Positions 25,085-34,900 of a stretch of DNA of 64,000 nt are shown piece after piece. Under the pieces are notes generated by a model, which did no database searches, was not told where the DNA came from, and saw nothing but the letters and a program-made list of their open reading frames with translations. A program made the translations under genes and the position numbers. The DNA comes from Pseudomonas fluorescens. Its GTDB lineage: Bacteria > Pseudomonadota > Gammaproteobacteria > Pseudomonadales > Pseudomonadaceae. Numbering within the stretch: position 1 is the first letter of the stretch; the number at the start of each line of letters is the position of its first letter. The stretch covers positions 62,001-126,000 of the forward strand of contig NZ_CABVIY010000009.1 of assembly GCF_902498195.1 (NCBI RefSeq), given 5' to 3'.

Positions 25085-25174
25085 TGTGGGAGCGGGCTTG
25101 CTCGCGAATGCGGTGGTTCAGTCGATAGAAATGTTGACTGAACCACCGCATTCGCGAGCAAGCCCGCTCCCACA
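25085..25174. repeat. REPIN (GTGGGAGCGGGCTTGCTCGCG family)
   Basis: Nearly perfect ~38-nt arms and a short loop, occupying the gap between dxs and btuB. Confidence 0.92.
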
Positions 25175-25185
25175 GGGTTTTGTGT

Positions 25186-27084
25186 TTAGCGGTTGAGCAG
25201 TTGCAGGCGTTCGCGGATCGAGGCTTCGATGCCTGCCTCATCCAGCCCGCACTCAGCCAGCATCTGCGCCGGCTTGGCGTGTTCGACGTAGCTGTCCGGC
25301 AAGCCCAGGTGCAGCACCGACTTCAGGATGTTCTCCCGGGCCAGGAATTCGCTGACCGCGCCACCGGCACCGCCCATGATCGCGTTTTCCTCGACGGTCA
25401 CCAGCAGCTCGTGGCCAGCGGCGATTTCACGCACCAGCGCTTCATCGAGGGGTTTGACGAAGCGCATGTCGACCACGGTCGCATCCAGCGTCTCGGCGAC
25501 TTTCAGCGCCTCGGCCAGCTGCACGCCGAACACCAGCAGGGCGACCTTGCTGCCCTGGCGGCGAACCACGCCCTTGCCGATTTCGATCGGTTCGAGGTCT
25601 TTCTCGATGGTCGCGTTCGGGCCGTTGCCGCGCGGGTAACGCACGGCCGCCGGGCCTTCGTACAAGTGCCCGGTGGTGAGCATCTTGCGCAGTTCGTTTT
25701 CGTCGCTCGGGGTCATCACCAGCATGCCGGGGATGCAGCGCAGGAACGACAGGTCGAAACTGCCGGCGTGGGTCGGGCCGTCTTCGCCCACGAGGCCGGC
25801 GCGGTCGATGGCGAACAGCACGTCGAGGTTTTGCACCGCCACATCGTGCACCAGCTGGTCATAGCCGCGTTGCAGGAAGGTCGAGTAGATCGCCACCACG
25901 GGTTTGGCGCCTTCGCACGCCATGCCGGCGGCGAGGGTCACGGCGTGTTGCTCGGCAATCGCCACGTCGAAGTAGCGCAGCGGGAAACGCTCGCTGAAGG
26001 CCACCAGGTCGGAGCCTTCCTTCATCGCCGGGGTGATGCCCACCAACCGCGGGTCGGCCGCCGCCATGTCGCACAGCCATTCACCGAACACACCGGAATA
26101 CTTCGGCCCGCTGGCCTTTTTCGGCGCGGCGGCCGGGGCGTCCAGGGGTTCGAGCTTGGTGATGGCGTGGTAACCGATCGGGTCGACTTCCGCCGGGGCG
26201 AAGCCTTTGCCTTTCTTGGTGACGATGTGCAGGAACTGCGGGCCTTTGAGATCGCGCATGTTGCGCAGGGTGGCGATCAGGGTTGGCAGGTCGTGGCCGT
26301 CGATCGGGCCGATGTAGTTCCAGCCCAGCTCTTCGAACAGCGTGCCGGGGACCAGCATGCCTTTTGCGTATTCTTCGGTACGACGGGCGATTTCCCAGGC
26401 GCCGGGCAGGCGCGACAGCACTTTCTTGCTGCCTTCGCGCATGCTCGCGTAGGTACGGCTGGAAAGGATCTTCGCCAGATAGTTCGACAGCCCGCCGACG
26501 TTGCGCGAGATCGACATGTCATTGTCGTTGAGGATCACCAGCATGTTGGCGTCCACTTCCGGCGCATGGTTCAGCGCCTCGAACGCCATGCCGGCGGTCA
26601 GGGCGCCGTCGCCGATCACGGCAATCGCCTTGCGATCACTGTTTTGCAGGCGGGCGGCAATCGCCATGCCCAGTGCGGCGCTGATCGAAGTACTGGAGTG
26701 ACCGACGCCAAAGGTGTCGTACTCGCTCTCGGAGCGACGCGGGAAAGCGGCGATGCCGTCCTTCTGGCGCAGGGTGCCCATGCGCTCGCGACGACCGGTG
26801 AGGATCTTGTGCGGATAAGCCTGATGACCCACGTCCCACACCAGCCGGTCGTCCGGGGTGTCGAACACGTAATGCAGCGCGATGGTCAGCTCGATCACGC
26901 CCAGGCCGGCACCGAAATGCCCACCGGTCTGGCCGACCGTATAGAGCAATTCCAGGCGCAACTCATCGGCCAGGGTTTCCAGCTCGGCTTCGCCTAACCG
27001 GCGCAGGCCGTCCGGCGTGTTCGCGCGGTCCAGCAGGGGCGTGGTCGGGCGCTTGCGGGGAATCTCATGAAACGTCGTGGGCAT
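25186..27084 (-). CDS. dxs: 1-deoxy-D-xylulose-5-phosphate synthase
   Basis: 632 residues, the family length. ThDP-binding motif from GDGALTAGMAFEAL to NDNDMSIS (about residues 158-190), GHQAYPHKILTGRR near 87-100, and the transketolase pyrimidine domain with EQHAVTLAAGMA near 378-389. It makes DXP from pyruvate and glyceraldehyde 3-phosphate, the entry to the MEP isoprenoid pathway and a branch to thiamine and pyridoxal synthesis. It lies downstream of xseB and ispA in the usual cluster, 91 bp after ispA. Confidence 0.97.
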   Translation of the reverse strand: MPTTFHEIPRKRPTTPLLDRANTPDGLRRLGEAELETLADELRLELLYTVGQTGGHFGAGLGVIELTIALHYVFDTPDDRLVWDVGHQAYPHKILTGRRERMGTLRQKDGIAAFPRRSESEYDTFGVGHSSTSISAALGMAIAARLQNSDRKAIAVIGDGALTAGMAFEALNHAPEVDANMLVILNDNDMSISRNVGGLSNYLAKILSSRTYASMREGSKKVLSRLPGAWEIARRTEEYAKGMLVPGTLFEELGWNYIGPIDGHDLPTLIATLRNMRDLKGPQFLHIVTKKGKGFAPAEVDPIGYHAITKLEPLDAPAAAPKKASGPKYSGVFGEWLCDMAAADPRLVGITPAMKEGSDLVAFSERFPLRYFDVAIAEQHAVTLAAGMACEGAKPVVAIYSTFLQRGYDQLVHDVAVQNLDVLFAIDRAGLVGEDGPTHAGSFDLSFLRCIPGMLVMTPSDENELRKMLTTGHLYEGPAAVRYPRGNGPNATIEKDLEPIEIGKGVVRRQGSKVALLVFGVQLAEALKVAETLDATVVDMRFVKPLDEALVREIAAGHELLVTVEENAIMGGAGGAVSEFLARENILKSVLHLGLPDSYVEHAKPAQMLAECGLDEAGIEASIRERLQLLNR

Positions 27085-27175
27085 CAGGCGAATCGTTATA
27101 GGTATAAAAGATGCGGCAGTTTACCTGATGCATCGGCCCCTGCCCACGCGTTGGTCTTTTTTGGCGGATACGCCG

Positions 27176-28063
27176 TCAGTTGCGCCGCTCGACGATATAC
27201 CGGGCCAGATCGCGCAAAGGCTCGGCGGCCGCGTCAAACGGTCGCAGCGCATGCAGCGCCTGATCGCGCAGCTCCAGGGCGTAGGCCTTGGCGGCGTCAA
27301 GGCCGAGCAGGGCCGGGTAGGTCGGCTTGTCGCGGGCAATGTCGGCGCCCTGGCGCTTGCCGAGGGTCACGGTATCGCTTTCGACGTCGAGAATGTCGTC
27401 CTGGACCTGGAACGCCAGGCCGATGGCCTGGGCATACGTCTGCAGGGACTTGAGTTCGTCCTTCTCGGCACGGCCACTGGCCAGGGCGCCGAGCTTGACG
27501 CTGACTTCGATCAACGCGCCGGTCTTGTGCCGGTGCATGTATTCGAGGGCTTTCTGATCAAGCTTGAGGCCGACCGAGCCGAGGTCGATGGCCTGGCCGC
27601 CGACCATGCCGGCCGGGCCCGCCGCCAGTGCCAGGGCGCAGACCATCTGCAGCCGGGTCTCGGCGTCGGCGTTGCTCAGGCGCGGGTCGAGCAGGGCGCT
27701 GAAGGCCAGGCTCTGCAAACCGTCACCGGCGAGGATCGCGCAGGCTTCGTCGAATTTCTTGTGGGTGGTGGGCTGGCCGCGACGCAGGTCGTCGTCGTCC
27801 ATCGCCGGCAAATCGTCGTGCACCAGCGAGTAAGCGTGGATCAACTCCACCGCGCACGCCGCGCCGTTGGCTTGCTCGGCCTTGCCGCCCAGCGCTTCGC
27901 ACGCGGCGTAGGCCAACAGGGGGCGTACGCGCTTGCCGCCGTTCATCACGCTGTAGCGCATGGCTTCGTACAGGCGCACCAGCTCAGGGCCGGGCGCGGT
28001 GAACAGGGTTTCCAGGGCCGCATTGACGCGGGCCTGGCTGGTCGCCGAGTACGCTGCAATCAT
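27176..28063 (-). CDS. ispA: farnesyl diphosphate synthase (geranyltranstransferase)
   Basis: 295 residues. First Asp-rich motif DDLPAMDDDDLRRG near residues 83-96 and second motif DDILDVESD near 223-231, with GGKRVRP near 42-48 for isopentenyl diphosphate binding. It makes farnesyl diphosphate for quinones and undecaprenyl phosphate. The start ATG 28063 overlaps the xseB stop (ATGA). Confidence 0.97.
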   Translation of the reverse strand: MIAAYSATSQARVNAALETLFTAPGPELVRLYEAMRYSVMNGGKRVRPLLAYAACEALGGKAEQANGAACAVELIHAYSLVHDDLPAMDDDDLRRGQPTTHKKFDEACAILAGDGLQSLAFSALLDPRLSNADAETRLQMVCALALAAGPAGMVGGQAIDLGSVGLKLDQKALEYMHRHKTGALIEVSVKLGALASGRAEKDELKSLQTYAQAIGLAFQVQDDILDVESDTVTLGKRQGADIARDKPTYPALLGLDAAKAYALELRDQALHALRPFDAAAEPLRDLARYIVERRN

Positions 28064-28302
28064 TCTGGTTGATCCGCGTCGAAGGGTTCCTCGGCCAACT
28101 CGCCATCACGCTCAAGCAGCACCTGAACCTTTTGCTCGGCCTGGGCCAGCGCCGCCTGGCAATCGCGGGTCAACCCGATGCCTTGCTCGAAAGCGGTCAG
28201 CGAGTCCTCCAGCGACAATTCGCCGTTCTCCAGACGCTCCACCAGCGTTTGCAGGTCAGCGAGGGACTGTTCGAAATCCAGTGCAGCTTTTTTGCGGGCC
28301 AT
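28060..28302 (-). CDS. xseB: exodeoxyribonuclease VII small subunit
   Basis: 80 residues. The typical helical hairpin is seen as FEQSLADLQTLVERLENGELSLEDSLTAFEQG-like sequence (residues 10-41), followed by a C-terminal acidic tail. It pairs with XseA (not in the window) in single-strand DNA degradation. First gene of xseB-ispA-dxs. Confidence 0.96.
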   Translation of the reverse strand: MARKKAALDFEQSLADLQTLVERLENGELSLEDSLTAFEQGIGLTRDCQAALAQAEQKVQVLLERDGELAEEPFDADQPE

Positions 28303-28409
28303 GGCGGCGATTTCCGGTTGACGTTAAACCGGCGCGACACTAGCAGATAGGGGGTTTATGGGCAAATGAGCGGGGTGTTTGCGCCACGTTTACAGACTGG
28401 GACTGAACC

Positions 28410-28541
28410 TGTGGCGATGGGATTTATCCCCCTTGGGTCGCGAAGCGGCCCCATAACCAGCGACCCGGTGGCTTCAGGTACCCACAGTGCCCGGGTTGGC
28501 GACTGCTGCGCAGCCGAGCGGGGATAAATCCCCTCGCCACA
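28410..28541. repeat. REP-like palindrome (GTGGCGATGGGATTTATCCCC family)
   Basis: Outer arms TGTGGCGATGGGATTTATCC and the complementary GGGGATAAATCCCCTCGCCACA flank ~85 nt of GC-rich spacer. It is a different REP family from the others in the window. It fills the middle of the 505-bp gap between xseB and magA. Confidence 0.82.
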
Positions 28542-28570
28542 ATGTAATCGGCCAACCTTATGCTACGAAT

Positions 28571-28615
28571 TATTCGGCTCATTTCGTGAGCCGAATAAAG
28601 TCGCTATTCGGCTCA
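28571..28615. promoter_or_regulatory. triple TATTCGGCTCA operator-like site upstream of magA
   Basis: TATTCGGCTCA-TTTCG-TGAGCCGAATA (28571-28597) is a perfect 11-bp inverted repeat, and a third direct copy TATTCGGCTCA follows at 28605-28615. Spacing between the starts of the two direct copies is 34 bp, about three helical turns. It lies ~190-235 bp upstream of magA. It is either a protein-binding site or a hairpin; the regulator is unknown. Confidence 0.5.
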
Positions 28616-28729
28616 CCGTCCATCCACAAACGTGATCGCCGCCACTTTGTAAAAAGTATCTGATTGTTAGGAACGGGCGGACTGTCTACCCTTCGCGCCA
28701 TCGACAACCCAGCGCTCACGGGTTTTTCA

Positions 28730-28801
28730 GACGAAACGCAGTATCCGCATCTGTAACGCGCCGAGGATCAGGCGCAAGGTTTCGTCAGGCATGGCAGGAG
28801 G
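28730..28801 (+). promoter_or_regulatory. possible structured leader of the mag operon with GGA motifs
   Basis: GACGAAAC (28730-28737) pairs with GTTTCGTC (28779-28786); the loop contains GAGGATC, and the ribosome site AGGAGG (28796-28801) holds a second GGA. Two GGA motifs, one over the Shine-Dalgarno, fit RsmA/CsrA control, which is reported for the mag operon of P. aeruginosa. Transcript start not determined. Confidence 0.4.
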
Positions 28802-28807
28802 CGTCAC

Positions 28808-29596
28808 ATGCGTTCATTTCTTTTGCTGCTGATCGGCTGGGTCTGTGCGCCGCTCATGGCCGCGCCGGGGGCCGATATCTCGGAGCCGGTGGGCGGCTGG
28901 CGCTATAACGGTCTGCTGGACCGCACGGAAAATCCGCAAGTCGCCTATCCCACGCCGCCCATCGACCGGGGCGTGCAGCGCAATCGCACGATGATCGAAG
29001 GCCAGCTCAAGGCCATGGGTACGCAGCGCGGGCCCCACACCCTGGCGGTCAACGGCAATCCCTTGAACCTGTACACCGACGAGCAAGGGCGGTTTGCCCG
29101 GCCGTATGCGTTCGGCGCCGGGTCCAACAGTGTCGAAGTGCGCAGCGCCGAAGGCCAGTCGCTCAAGCGCGTGCAATTCTATGAAGCCAACAACCTGCGC
29201 ACGCCGGCGCGGATTCGTGTGGTGCTGGGTTGGGACGATCCGAAAGCCGAACTCGATCTGCACATCGTCACCCCCGACGGCCAGCACGCGTTCTGGGCGC
29301 GCCCGGCGATGACCAACGGCGGCGGCCTCGACCCGGATGGCGTCGACGGTCCAGGGCCGGAAATGTTCACCATGACCGCGCCGCTGCACGGCACCTATCT
29401 GGTTTATGTGAACTATTGGGGCAACTTTGGCAGCGGCGGCTATAACTTCGATGAGGCCGGCAACCAGAACGAGGTGATCACCTCGCAGATCAACCTGGTG
29501 CTCAACGAAAACACCGTCGACGAGAAACGCGAGACCTTCGTTGTGCCCCTGCGCGCCATCGGTGACCTGCTGCTGGTCAAGACTTTCAACTATTAA
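28808..29596 (+). CDS. magA: DUF2135 periplasmic protein of the alpha-2-macroglobulin operon (MagA/YfaP-like)
   Basis: 262 residues. Signal peptide to about residue 18 (CAPLMAAPG), then beta-rich sequence with VGGWRYNG near 28-35 and a C-terminal DUF2135 domain: RVVLGWDDPKAELDLHIVTPDG near 138-158, GTYLVYVNYWGN near 196-207, and FVVPLRAIGDLLLVKTF at the end. It has a clear paralogue at the other end of the operon (38169). The Asp-rich LDLHIVTPDG turn suggests a calcium- or ligand-binding beta domain, but function is unknown. AGGAGG precedes the ATG. It is the first gene of a six-gene unit. Confidence 0.85.
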   Translation: MRSFLLLLIGWVCAPLMAAPGADISEPVGGWRYNGLLDRTENPQVAYPTPPIDRGVQRNRTMIEGQLKAMGTQRGPHTLAVNGNPLNLYTDEQGRFARPYAFGAGSNSVEVRSAEGQSLKRVQFYEANNLRTPARIRVVLGWDDPKAELDLHIVTPDGQHAFWARPAMTNGGGLDPDGVDGPGPEMFTMTAPLHGTYLVYVNYWGNFGSGGYNFDEAGNQNEVITSQINLVLNENTVDEKRETFVVPLRAIGDLLLVKTFNY

Positions 29597-29631
29597 GCAT
29601 CCCGCACCACGGATGAATTGGGTTTGTATTC

Positions 29632-31356
29632 ATGAGCAATAGCACTGATTCACCGGCAGCTGCCCCGGCCGCCGACGCACCGGGCGTCAAACCGTCGCGT
29701 CGGTGGCCGGCCATTGTCGGCGGGCTGTGCCTGGTCGCGGGCGTGGCCGGCGGCATGGGCTGGCTGATGCATAAAAGCACGGCCCCGGCGCCGCAACTGG
29801 CGGCGGAAAAGCTGGGCATGAGCCGTCCCGATGGCTTGCTGGAAACCCATTCCCTGAGCCAGCTGCCCAGGGATTTGCTGGCGGTGCCGTTCCTCAAGGC
29901 AACCCTGACCGAGGATTTCGTCTTCTATTACGAAACCCACGCCGATCGCCTCGGGCTGATCGGCAGTTTGCGGCGGATCATCTACGAGCATGACCTGAAG
30001 CTGCAGGACAGCCTGATCGAGCAGCTGTTCGATCAACCGGCGGATGTGGCGCTGTGGCGCGGCGCGGATGGGCGGCTCAGGGATTTCCTGCTGGTGATGG
30101 ACCGCGGCGGCCTGGCCAGGGTGCTGGAGCCGCTGGCGAAAGTGGCGCTGGATGATACGCAGTTGAGCAAGATCGCCGGCCTGAAAGTCGGCGCCGACGA
30201 CGTGGCGCTCTATCAACTGACCTACAACGCCAGCAAGGCGCTGCTGTTCGCCTCCCATGGGGACAAATTGGTGGTGCTGTCGAATCCGGCCAAACTCTAC
30301 GACCCACAAAGCGGGCTGACCCAGGAGTCGGGTAGCGTCTCGACCCAGGCCATCGCTGCATTGCTCAATGGCGACAAACTGTTCCCCGAGGCCTTCGGCC
30401 TGCAACCCCGTGCGCCAGAGGTCAAGCAGCGGCTGTCGGTCAATGCCAGTGTGTTGGCCATGGGGTATCAGCGTTTTATCCCGAACTTCGCCGGCCTGCG
30501 TTTCGACATGGACGACAAGGGTTGGCACAGCTTCCTCGCGATGGATGAGCTTGAAAACCAGGCGGATTTCGATTTCAAGCCGATCTGGCAAGCGATGCCC
30601 ATGGGGGCCAGCGCGTGCGTGGCCCTGCCGCTGGCGGCGCAACAACAGGCACCGCTGCTGATGAAACTCGGCGCCGAAGAGGGCGCCGCCCAGGCGCTGA
30701 CCGAACAGATGGCCGGTGCCGCAGGCCTGTGCTGGTATGCCGATTCCCGGTTGTACACGCCGTTGCTGGTGGCCAGCCTCAAGGATGAAGACAGCGCCGG
30801 GCTCGACGGTGATCTGGGCAAGTTGTTCGGCTCGATGGTCGGCGCCTATGAAGGCAAGGTCGAAGGCCATGCGTTTGCGGTGGTCGAGAAACAGGACGGG
30901 AAAAGCCATCAGTGGCAACGCCAGGTCAGCTCCAATTTCGGCCCGTATAAAGCCCGGGATGCCGCAGACCCGGAGGCGATCACCGGCAAGGCCTTCATGA
31001 ACGTCAGCCTGGCCCGCCACGCTTCGACCCTGCTGTTTTCCCTCGACGACAAGCTGGTGGACAAGGCACTTGGCACCCTCGACAAACGCTTCCCGCCGAT
31101 GGCGGACGTGGTGCCCAAAGACGTGCTGATGCCGGTCTATTTCGGCCCGGACTCGATGGCGCAACTGATGCAGCAGGAAACCCTCGACAGCCTGCCCCAG
31201 GACATGGAGCCGGTGTTCTACAACGCCGCGCAAACTTACCTGATCCCGAAACTGCGCACCCTCGGCGGTTACGGCAAGTACGCCCTGACGTTGCCTGAAG
31301 GCAGCGAGCCCGACGGCCACTGGCAATGGCTGCCGCTGGAGTGGAAAGCGCTGTGA
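29632..31356 (+). CDS. magB: DUF2138 membrane-anchored protein (MagB/YfaA-like)
   Basis: 574 residues. A short cytoplasmic N-terminus (Ala/Pro-rich, residues 1-24), one membrane helix about 25-45 (WPAIVGGLCLVAGVAGGMGW), then a large periplasmic domain. Recognisable family stretches include PRDLLAVPFLKATLTEDFVFYYE near 80-102. No catalytic motif is apparent. The stop overlaps the start of magC as GTGA, so they are coupled. It probably anchors or scaffolds the complex at the inner membrane; in P. aeruginosa the MagA-F proteins are reported to form a complex around MagD. Confidence 0.85.
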   Translation: MSNSTDSPAAAPAADAPGVKPSRRWPAIVGGLCLVAGVAGGMGWLMHKSTAPAPQLAAEKLGMSRPDGLLETHSLSQLPRDLLAVPFLKATLTEDFVFYYETHADRLGLIGSLRRIIYEHDLKLQDSLIEQLFDQPADVALWRGADGRLRDFLLVMDRGGLARVLEPLAKVALDDTQLSKIAGLKVGADDVALYQLTYNASKALLFASHGDKLVVLSNPAKLYDPQSGLTQESGSVSTQAIAALLNGDKLFPEAFGLQPRAPEVKQRLSVNASVLAMGYQRFIPNFAGLRFDMDDKGWHSFLAMDELENQADFDFKPIWQAMPMGASACVALPLAAQQQAPLLMKLGAEEGAAQALTEQMAGAAGLCWYADSRLYTPLLVASLKDEDSAGLDGDLGKLFGSMVGAYEGKVEGHAFAVVEKQDGKSHQWQRQVSSNFGPYKARDAADPEAITGKAFMNVSLARHASTLLFSLDDKLVDKALGTLDKRFPPMADVVPKDVLMPVYFGPDSMAQLMQQETLDSLPQDMEPVFYNAAQTYLIPKLRTLGGYGKYALTLPEGSEPDGHWQWLPLEWKAL

Positions 31357-31991
31357 CGAAACTGATCCGAAGCCTCGGCCTGCTGGCACTGCTGCTGAGC
31401 GCGGGTGCCAGAGCCGTCGAGACGCCTGCGCTGGATGTGCAGCAATCCCAGGTGTTCCGCGCCTGGTTCGTGCGCATCGCCCAGGAGCAACTGACCCAGG
31501 GCCCGAGCCCGCGCTGGTACCAGCAAGACTGCGCCGGGCTGGTGCGTTTCGCCGCCAACGAAGCGCTGAAAGTCCACGACGACAAATGGCTGCGCAGCAA
31601 CGGCCTGTCCAATCGCTACCTGCCGCCGGAGTTGCAGCTGAGCGATGCCCAGCGCGGGCTCGCCCAGCAATGGCAACAGGGCGGCGGCAAGGTCGGGCCC
31701 TACGTCAACGCGATCAAGTTGATCCAGTTCAACAGTCACCTGGTTGGCCGCGATGTCGCCCAGGCAAGACCCGGCGACCTGATGTTCTTCGATCAGGGCG
31801 ATGACCAGCATTTGATGATCTGGATGGGCCGCTACATCGCCTATCACACCGGCACCACCACCCCCACTGACAACGGCATGCGTTCGGCAAGCCTGCAACA
31901 ACTCATGACATGGAAGGACACCCGATGGATACCCGATGCAGCCAACCCCAACTTCATCGGCGTCTATCGACTGAATTTTCTCTCCCAATGA
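31353..31991 (+). CDS. magC: DUF1175 protein (MagC/YfaT-like), resembles an NlpC/P60-type cysteine peptidase
   Basis: 212 residues from GTG 31353, overlapping the magB stop. Signal peptide to about residue 21 (SAGARA). The core reads YQQDCAGLVRFAANEAL near 56-72, matching the DCSGL active-Cys motif of NlpC/P60 enzymes (Cys60), then GDLMFFDQGDDQHLMIWMGRYIAYH near 141-165 in two blocks, matching the GDLVFF...H.GIY..... pattern with catalytic His153. This suggests a papain-fold peptidoglycan endopeptidase or related Cys hydrolase. The domain label DUF1175 is family knowledge; the peptidase reading is my inference. The stop overlaps magD (ATGA). Confidence 0.82.
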   Translation: MTKLIRSLGLLALLLSAGARAVETPALDVQQSQVFRAWFVRIAQEQLTQGPSPRWYQQDCAGLVRFAANEALKVHDDKWLRSNGLSNRYLPPELQLSDAQRGLAQQWQQGGGKVGPYVNAIKLIQFNSHLVGRDVAQARPGDLMFFDQGDDQHLMIWMGRYIAYHTGTTTPTDNGMRSASLQQLMTWKDTRWIPDAANPNFIGVYRLNFLSQ

Positions 31992-34900
31992 TCGGTGCCC
32001 GCATGTTGCGTTTCCTGCCTCTGCTGTTGGTCCTGGTGCTGCCCTTTTCGGCGGTGCAGGCTGAAGACACCGTTGAACCCAGCGGCTACACGCCGGTGCC
32101 CGGTGAGAGCTTTTTCCTGCTGGCCGACAGCAGTTTCGCCAGCGACGAACAGGCGATGGTGCGCCTCGAAGCCCCCGGTCGCGATTACCGTCGATTCCGC
32201 ATGGAGCCTTACGGCGGCGCCGACATTCGCGTGTACCGGATCGACAAGCCGCTGGATTTCCTCAAGCGCCAGAAGAACCTGCACCGCGTGGTCAGCGATG
32301 GCCAGTTCAAGGGCGAAGGCCTGTCCAACACCCTGGCGTATCTGTGGGACAACTGGTACCGAAAATCCCGTCGGGTGATGCAGCGGGCGTTTTCCTACGA
32401 GTCGCGTAAACAAGTCACCGAGGAAGTCCCGGAACTGAAGATGGGCAACGCCATGGCGGCGCCAACGCCCTACGACGCGCAGCCGCAATTCGCACTGATT
32501 CCGGGCCTGCCGGTGGTCAGTCAATTCCGCTATCCCTTGTGGGAAGCCAAACCGATCCAGCCGCCGGCAGGTGTGAACCTGGCGGGTTCTTCCAGCGAAT
32601 TTGTCAGCGTTGCGCCGGGCAATGTCTACATCCCGTTGGGCCATCTGAAACCGGGCCTGTATCTGGTCGAAGCGCTGATCGGCAAGTACCGCGCGACTAC
32701 CATGGTTTTCGTCTCCAACACCGTGGCGGTGAGCAAGATTGCCGGCGATGAGTTGCTGGTGTGGGCTGCGCGCAAACACGAAGGCAGTTCGGTGCCCAAG
32801 GTCAATGTGCTGTGGACCGACGGCCTGGGCGTGATGAGCAGCGGTGCCACCGATACCGACGGATTGCTGCGGCTCAAGCACGTCAGCCCCGAGCGTTCAT
32901 TCGTGATCGGCGAGGACGAAGAGGGCGGGGTTTTCGTCTCGGAAAACTTCTACTACGACAGCGAAATCTACGACACCAAACTCTATGCCTTCACCGACCG
33001 GCCGCTGTATCGACCGGGGGATTGGGTGTCGCTGAAAATCGTCGGGCGCGAGTTCAAGAATGCCCGGGATTCGGTGCAGCCAGCCGCCGCCGACGTCAAC
33101 GTGACCGTGCTGGACGCGACGGGTACGGCGCTGCAAAGCCTGGACTTGAAGCTCGACTCCAGGGCTGGCACCCAAGGCCGCTTCCAGTTGCCCGAGAATG
33201 CCGTGGCCGGCGGTTATGAGCTGCGTTTCAGCTACAAGGACCAAGCCTACAGCAGCGCCTTCCGCGTAGCCGAATACATCAAGCCGCACTTCGAGATTTC
33301 GCTGAACCTGGCCAGGCAGGATTACCGCACCGGCGAACCGGTCAAGGGCAATCTGGTGTTGCTGTACCCGGACGGCAAACCGGTGGCCAACGCCAAACTC
33401 AGCCTGAGCCTGCGCGCCCAGCAACTGTCGATGGTCGACAACGAGCTGCAATACCTCGGGCAGTTCCCGGTGGAGTTGACCAGCACCGAACTGACCACCG
33501 ACGCCAAGGGCAACGCCACCCTCGACCTGCCGGCCGCCGAGAAACCGAGCCGCTACATGCTCACGGTGTTTGCCAGTGACGGCGCGGCGTTTCGGGTCAA
33601 GACCACCAAGGAAATCCTCATCGATCGCGGTGCGGCGAATTTCCGCTTGAGCGCGCCGCAGCGTTTCAGTGCGGTGGGCGACAAGGTCGTGTTCGGCTAC
33701 GCCAATGCAAACGAGCAAGCCACGACGGTTGCACCGGGCAGCTACAGCTGGGTACGCCTGGAAGACCAGAGCACAGGCGAAGGCAAGCTGGCGGCCACCG
33801 ATAACAGCGTCACCCTGGCATTCGAGCGTCCGGGCACTTACAGCCTGACCCTGCGCGATGACCACGGCCGCACACTCGGCGCGACCGGGCATTCGGTCAC
33901 GGGCGACGGCGTCAAGGCAGTGCCCGGCACGGTGGAAATCGTCCTCGACAAACCCGAGTACAAGGCGGGTGATGAAGCGCTGGCGCTGATCACTTTTCCC
34001 GAGCCGGTCAGCGATGCCTTGCTGTCGCTGGAGCGCGACAAGGTCGAGGCGACGGCGTTGCTGTCCAGGGGCGGTGACTGGCTGAAGCTGGAGAAATTGA
34101 GCGACACCCAGTACCGCGTGCGCATTCCGGTGAAGGACCACTTCACGCCGAACCTGACGTTCTCGGTGCTGTACACCAAGGGCGGCCAGTACAGTTTCCA
34201 GAACGCCGGGATCAAGGTCATCGCACCGCAGATCGATGTTGCCATCGCCACCGACAAGGACACCTATCAGCCCGGTGATACGGTGTCGGTGGACCTGACC
34301 ACCCAATTCGCCGGCAAGCCGATCCCGGCGCACCTGACGGTCAGCGTGGTCGACGAAATGGTCTACGCGCTGCAACCGGAAGTCGCGCCGGGCATCGACC
34401 AGTTTTTCTACCATCCTCGGCGTAACAACGTGCGCACCAGCGCCAGCCTGTCGTTCATCAGCTACGACGTCGCACTGCCGGGCAGCCCCGGTGCGCCGGG
34501 CAAGGCCAACCGCAGTGAACGCGGGGTGAAGGTGCTGGAGCGGCCGCGCCGGGAGGACGTCGACACCGCGGCCTGGCAACCGGAACTGTTGACCGATGCC
34601 AACGGCAAGACCCGTTTCACGTTCACGATGCCCGACTCGCTGACCCGCTGGCGCATCACCGCGCGGGCCATTGCCGATGACGGTCAGGTCGGCCAGAAGA
34701 AGCAGTTCGTGCGCTCGGATAAGCCGCTGTACCTGAAGTGGAGCGGGCCGAGCACATTCCGCAGCGGGGATAAACCGGATCTCGGCGTATTTGCCTTCAG
34801 TCAGGCTGACAAGCCGGTCAAGGCTGAGCTGGTGACTCACTACGCGGGTAGCGAACAGCGTGTACCGGTCACTCTGAACAGCGGCATCAATTACATCGCG

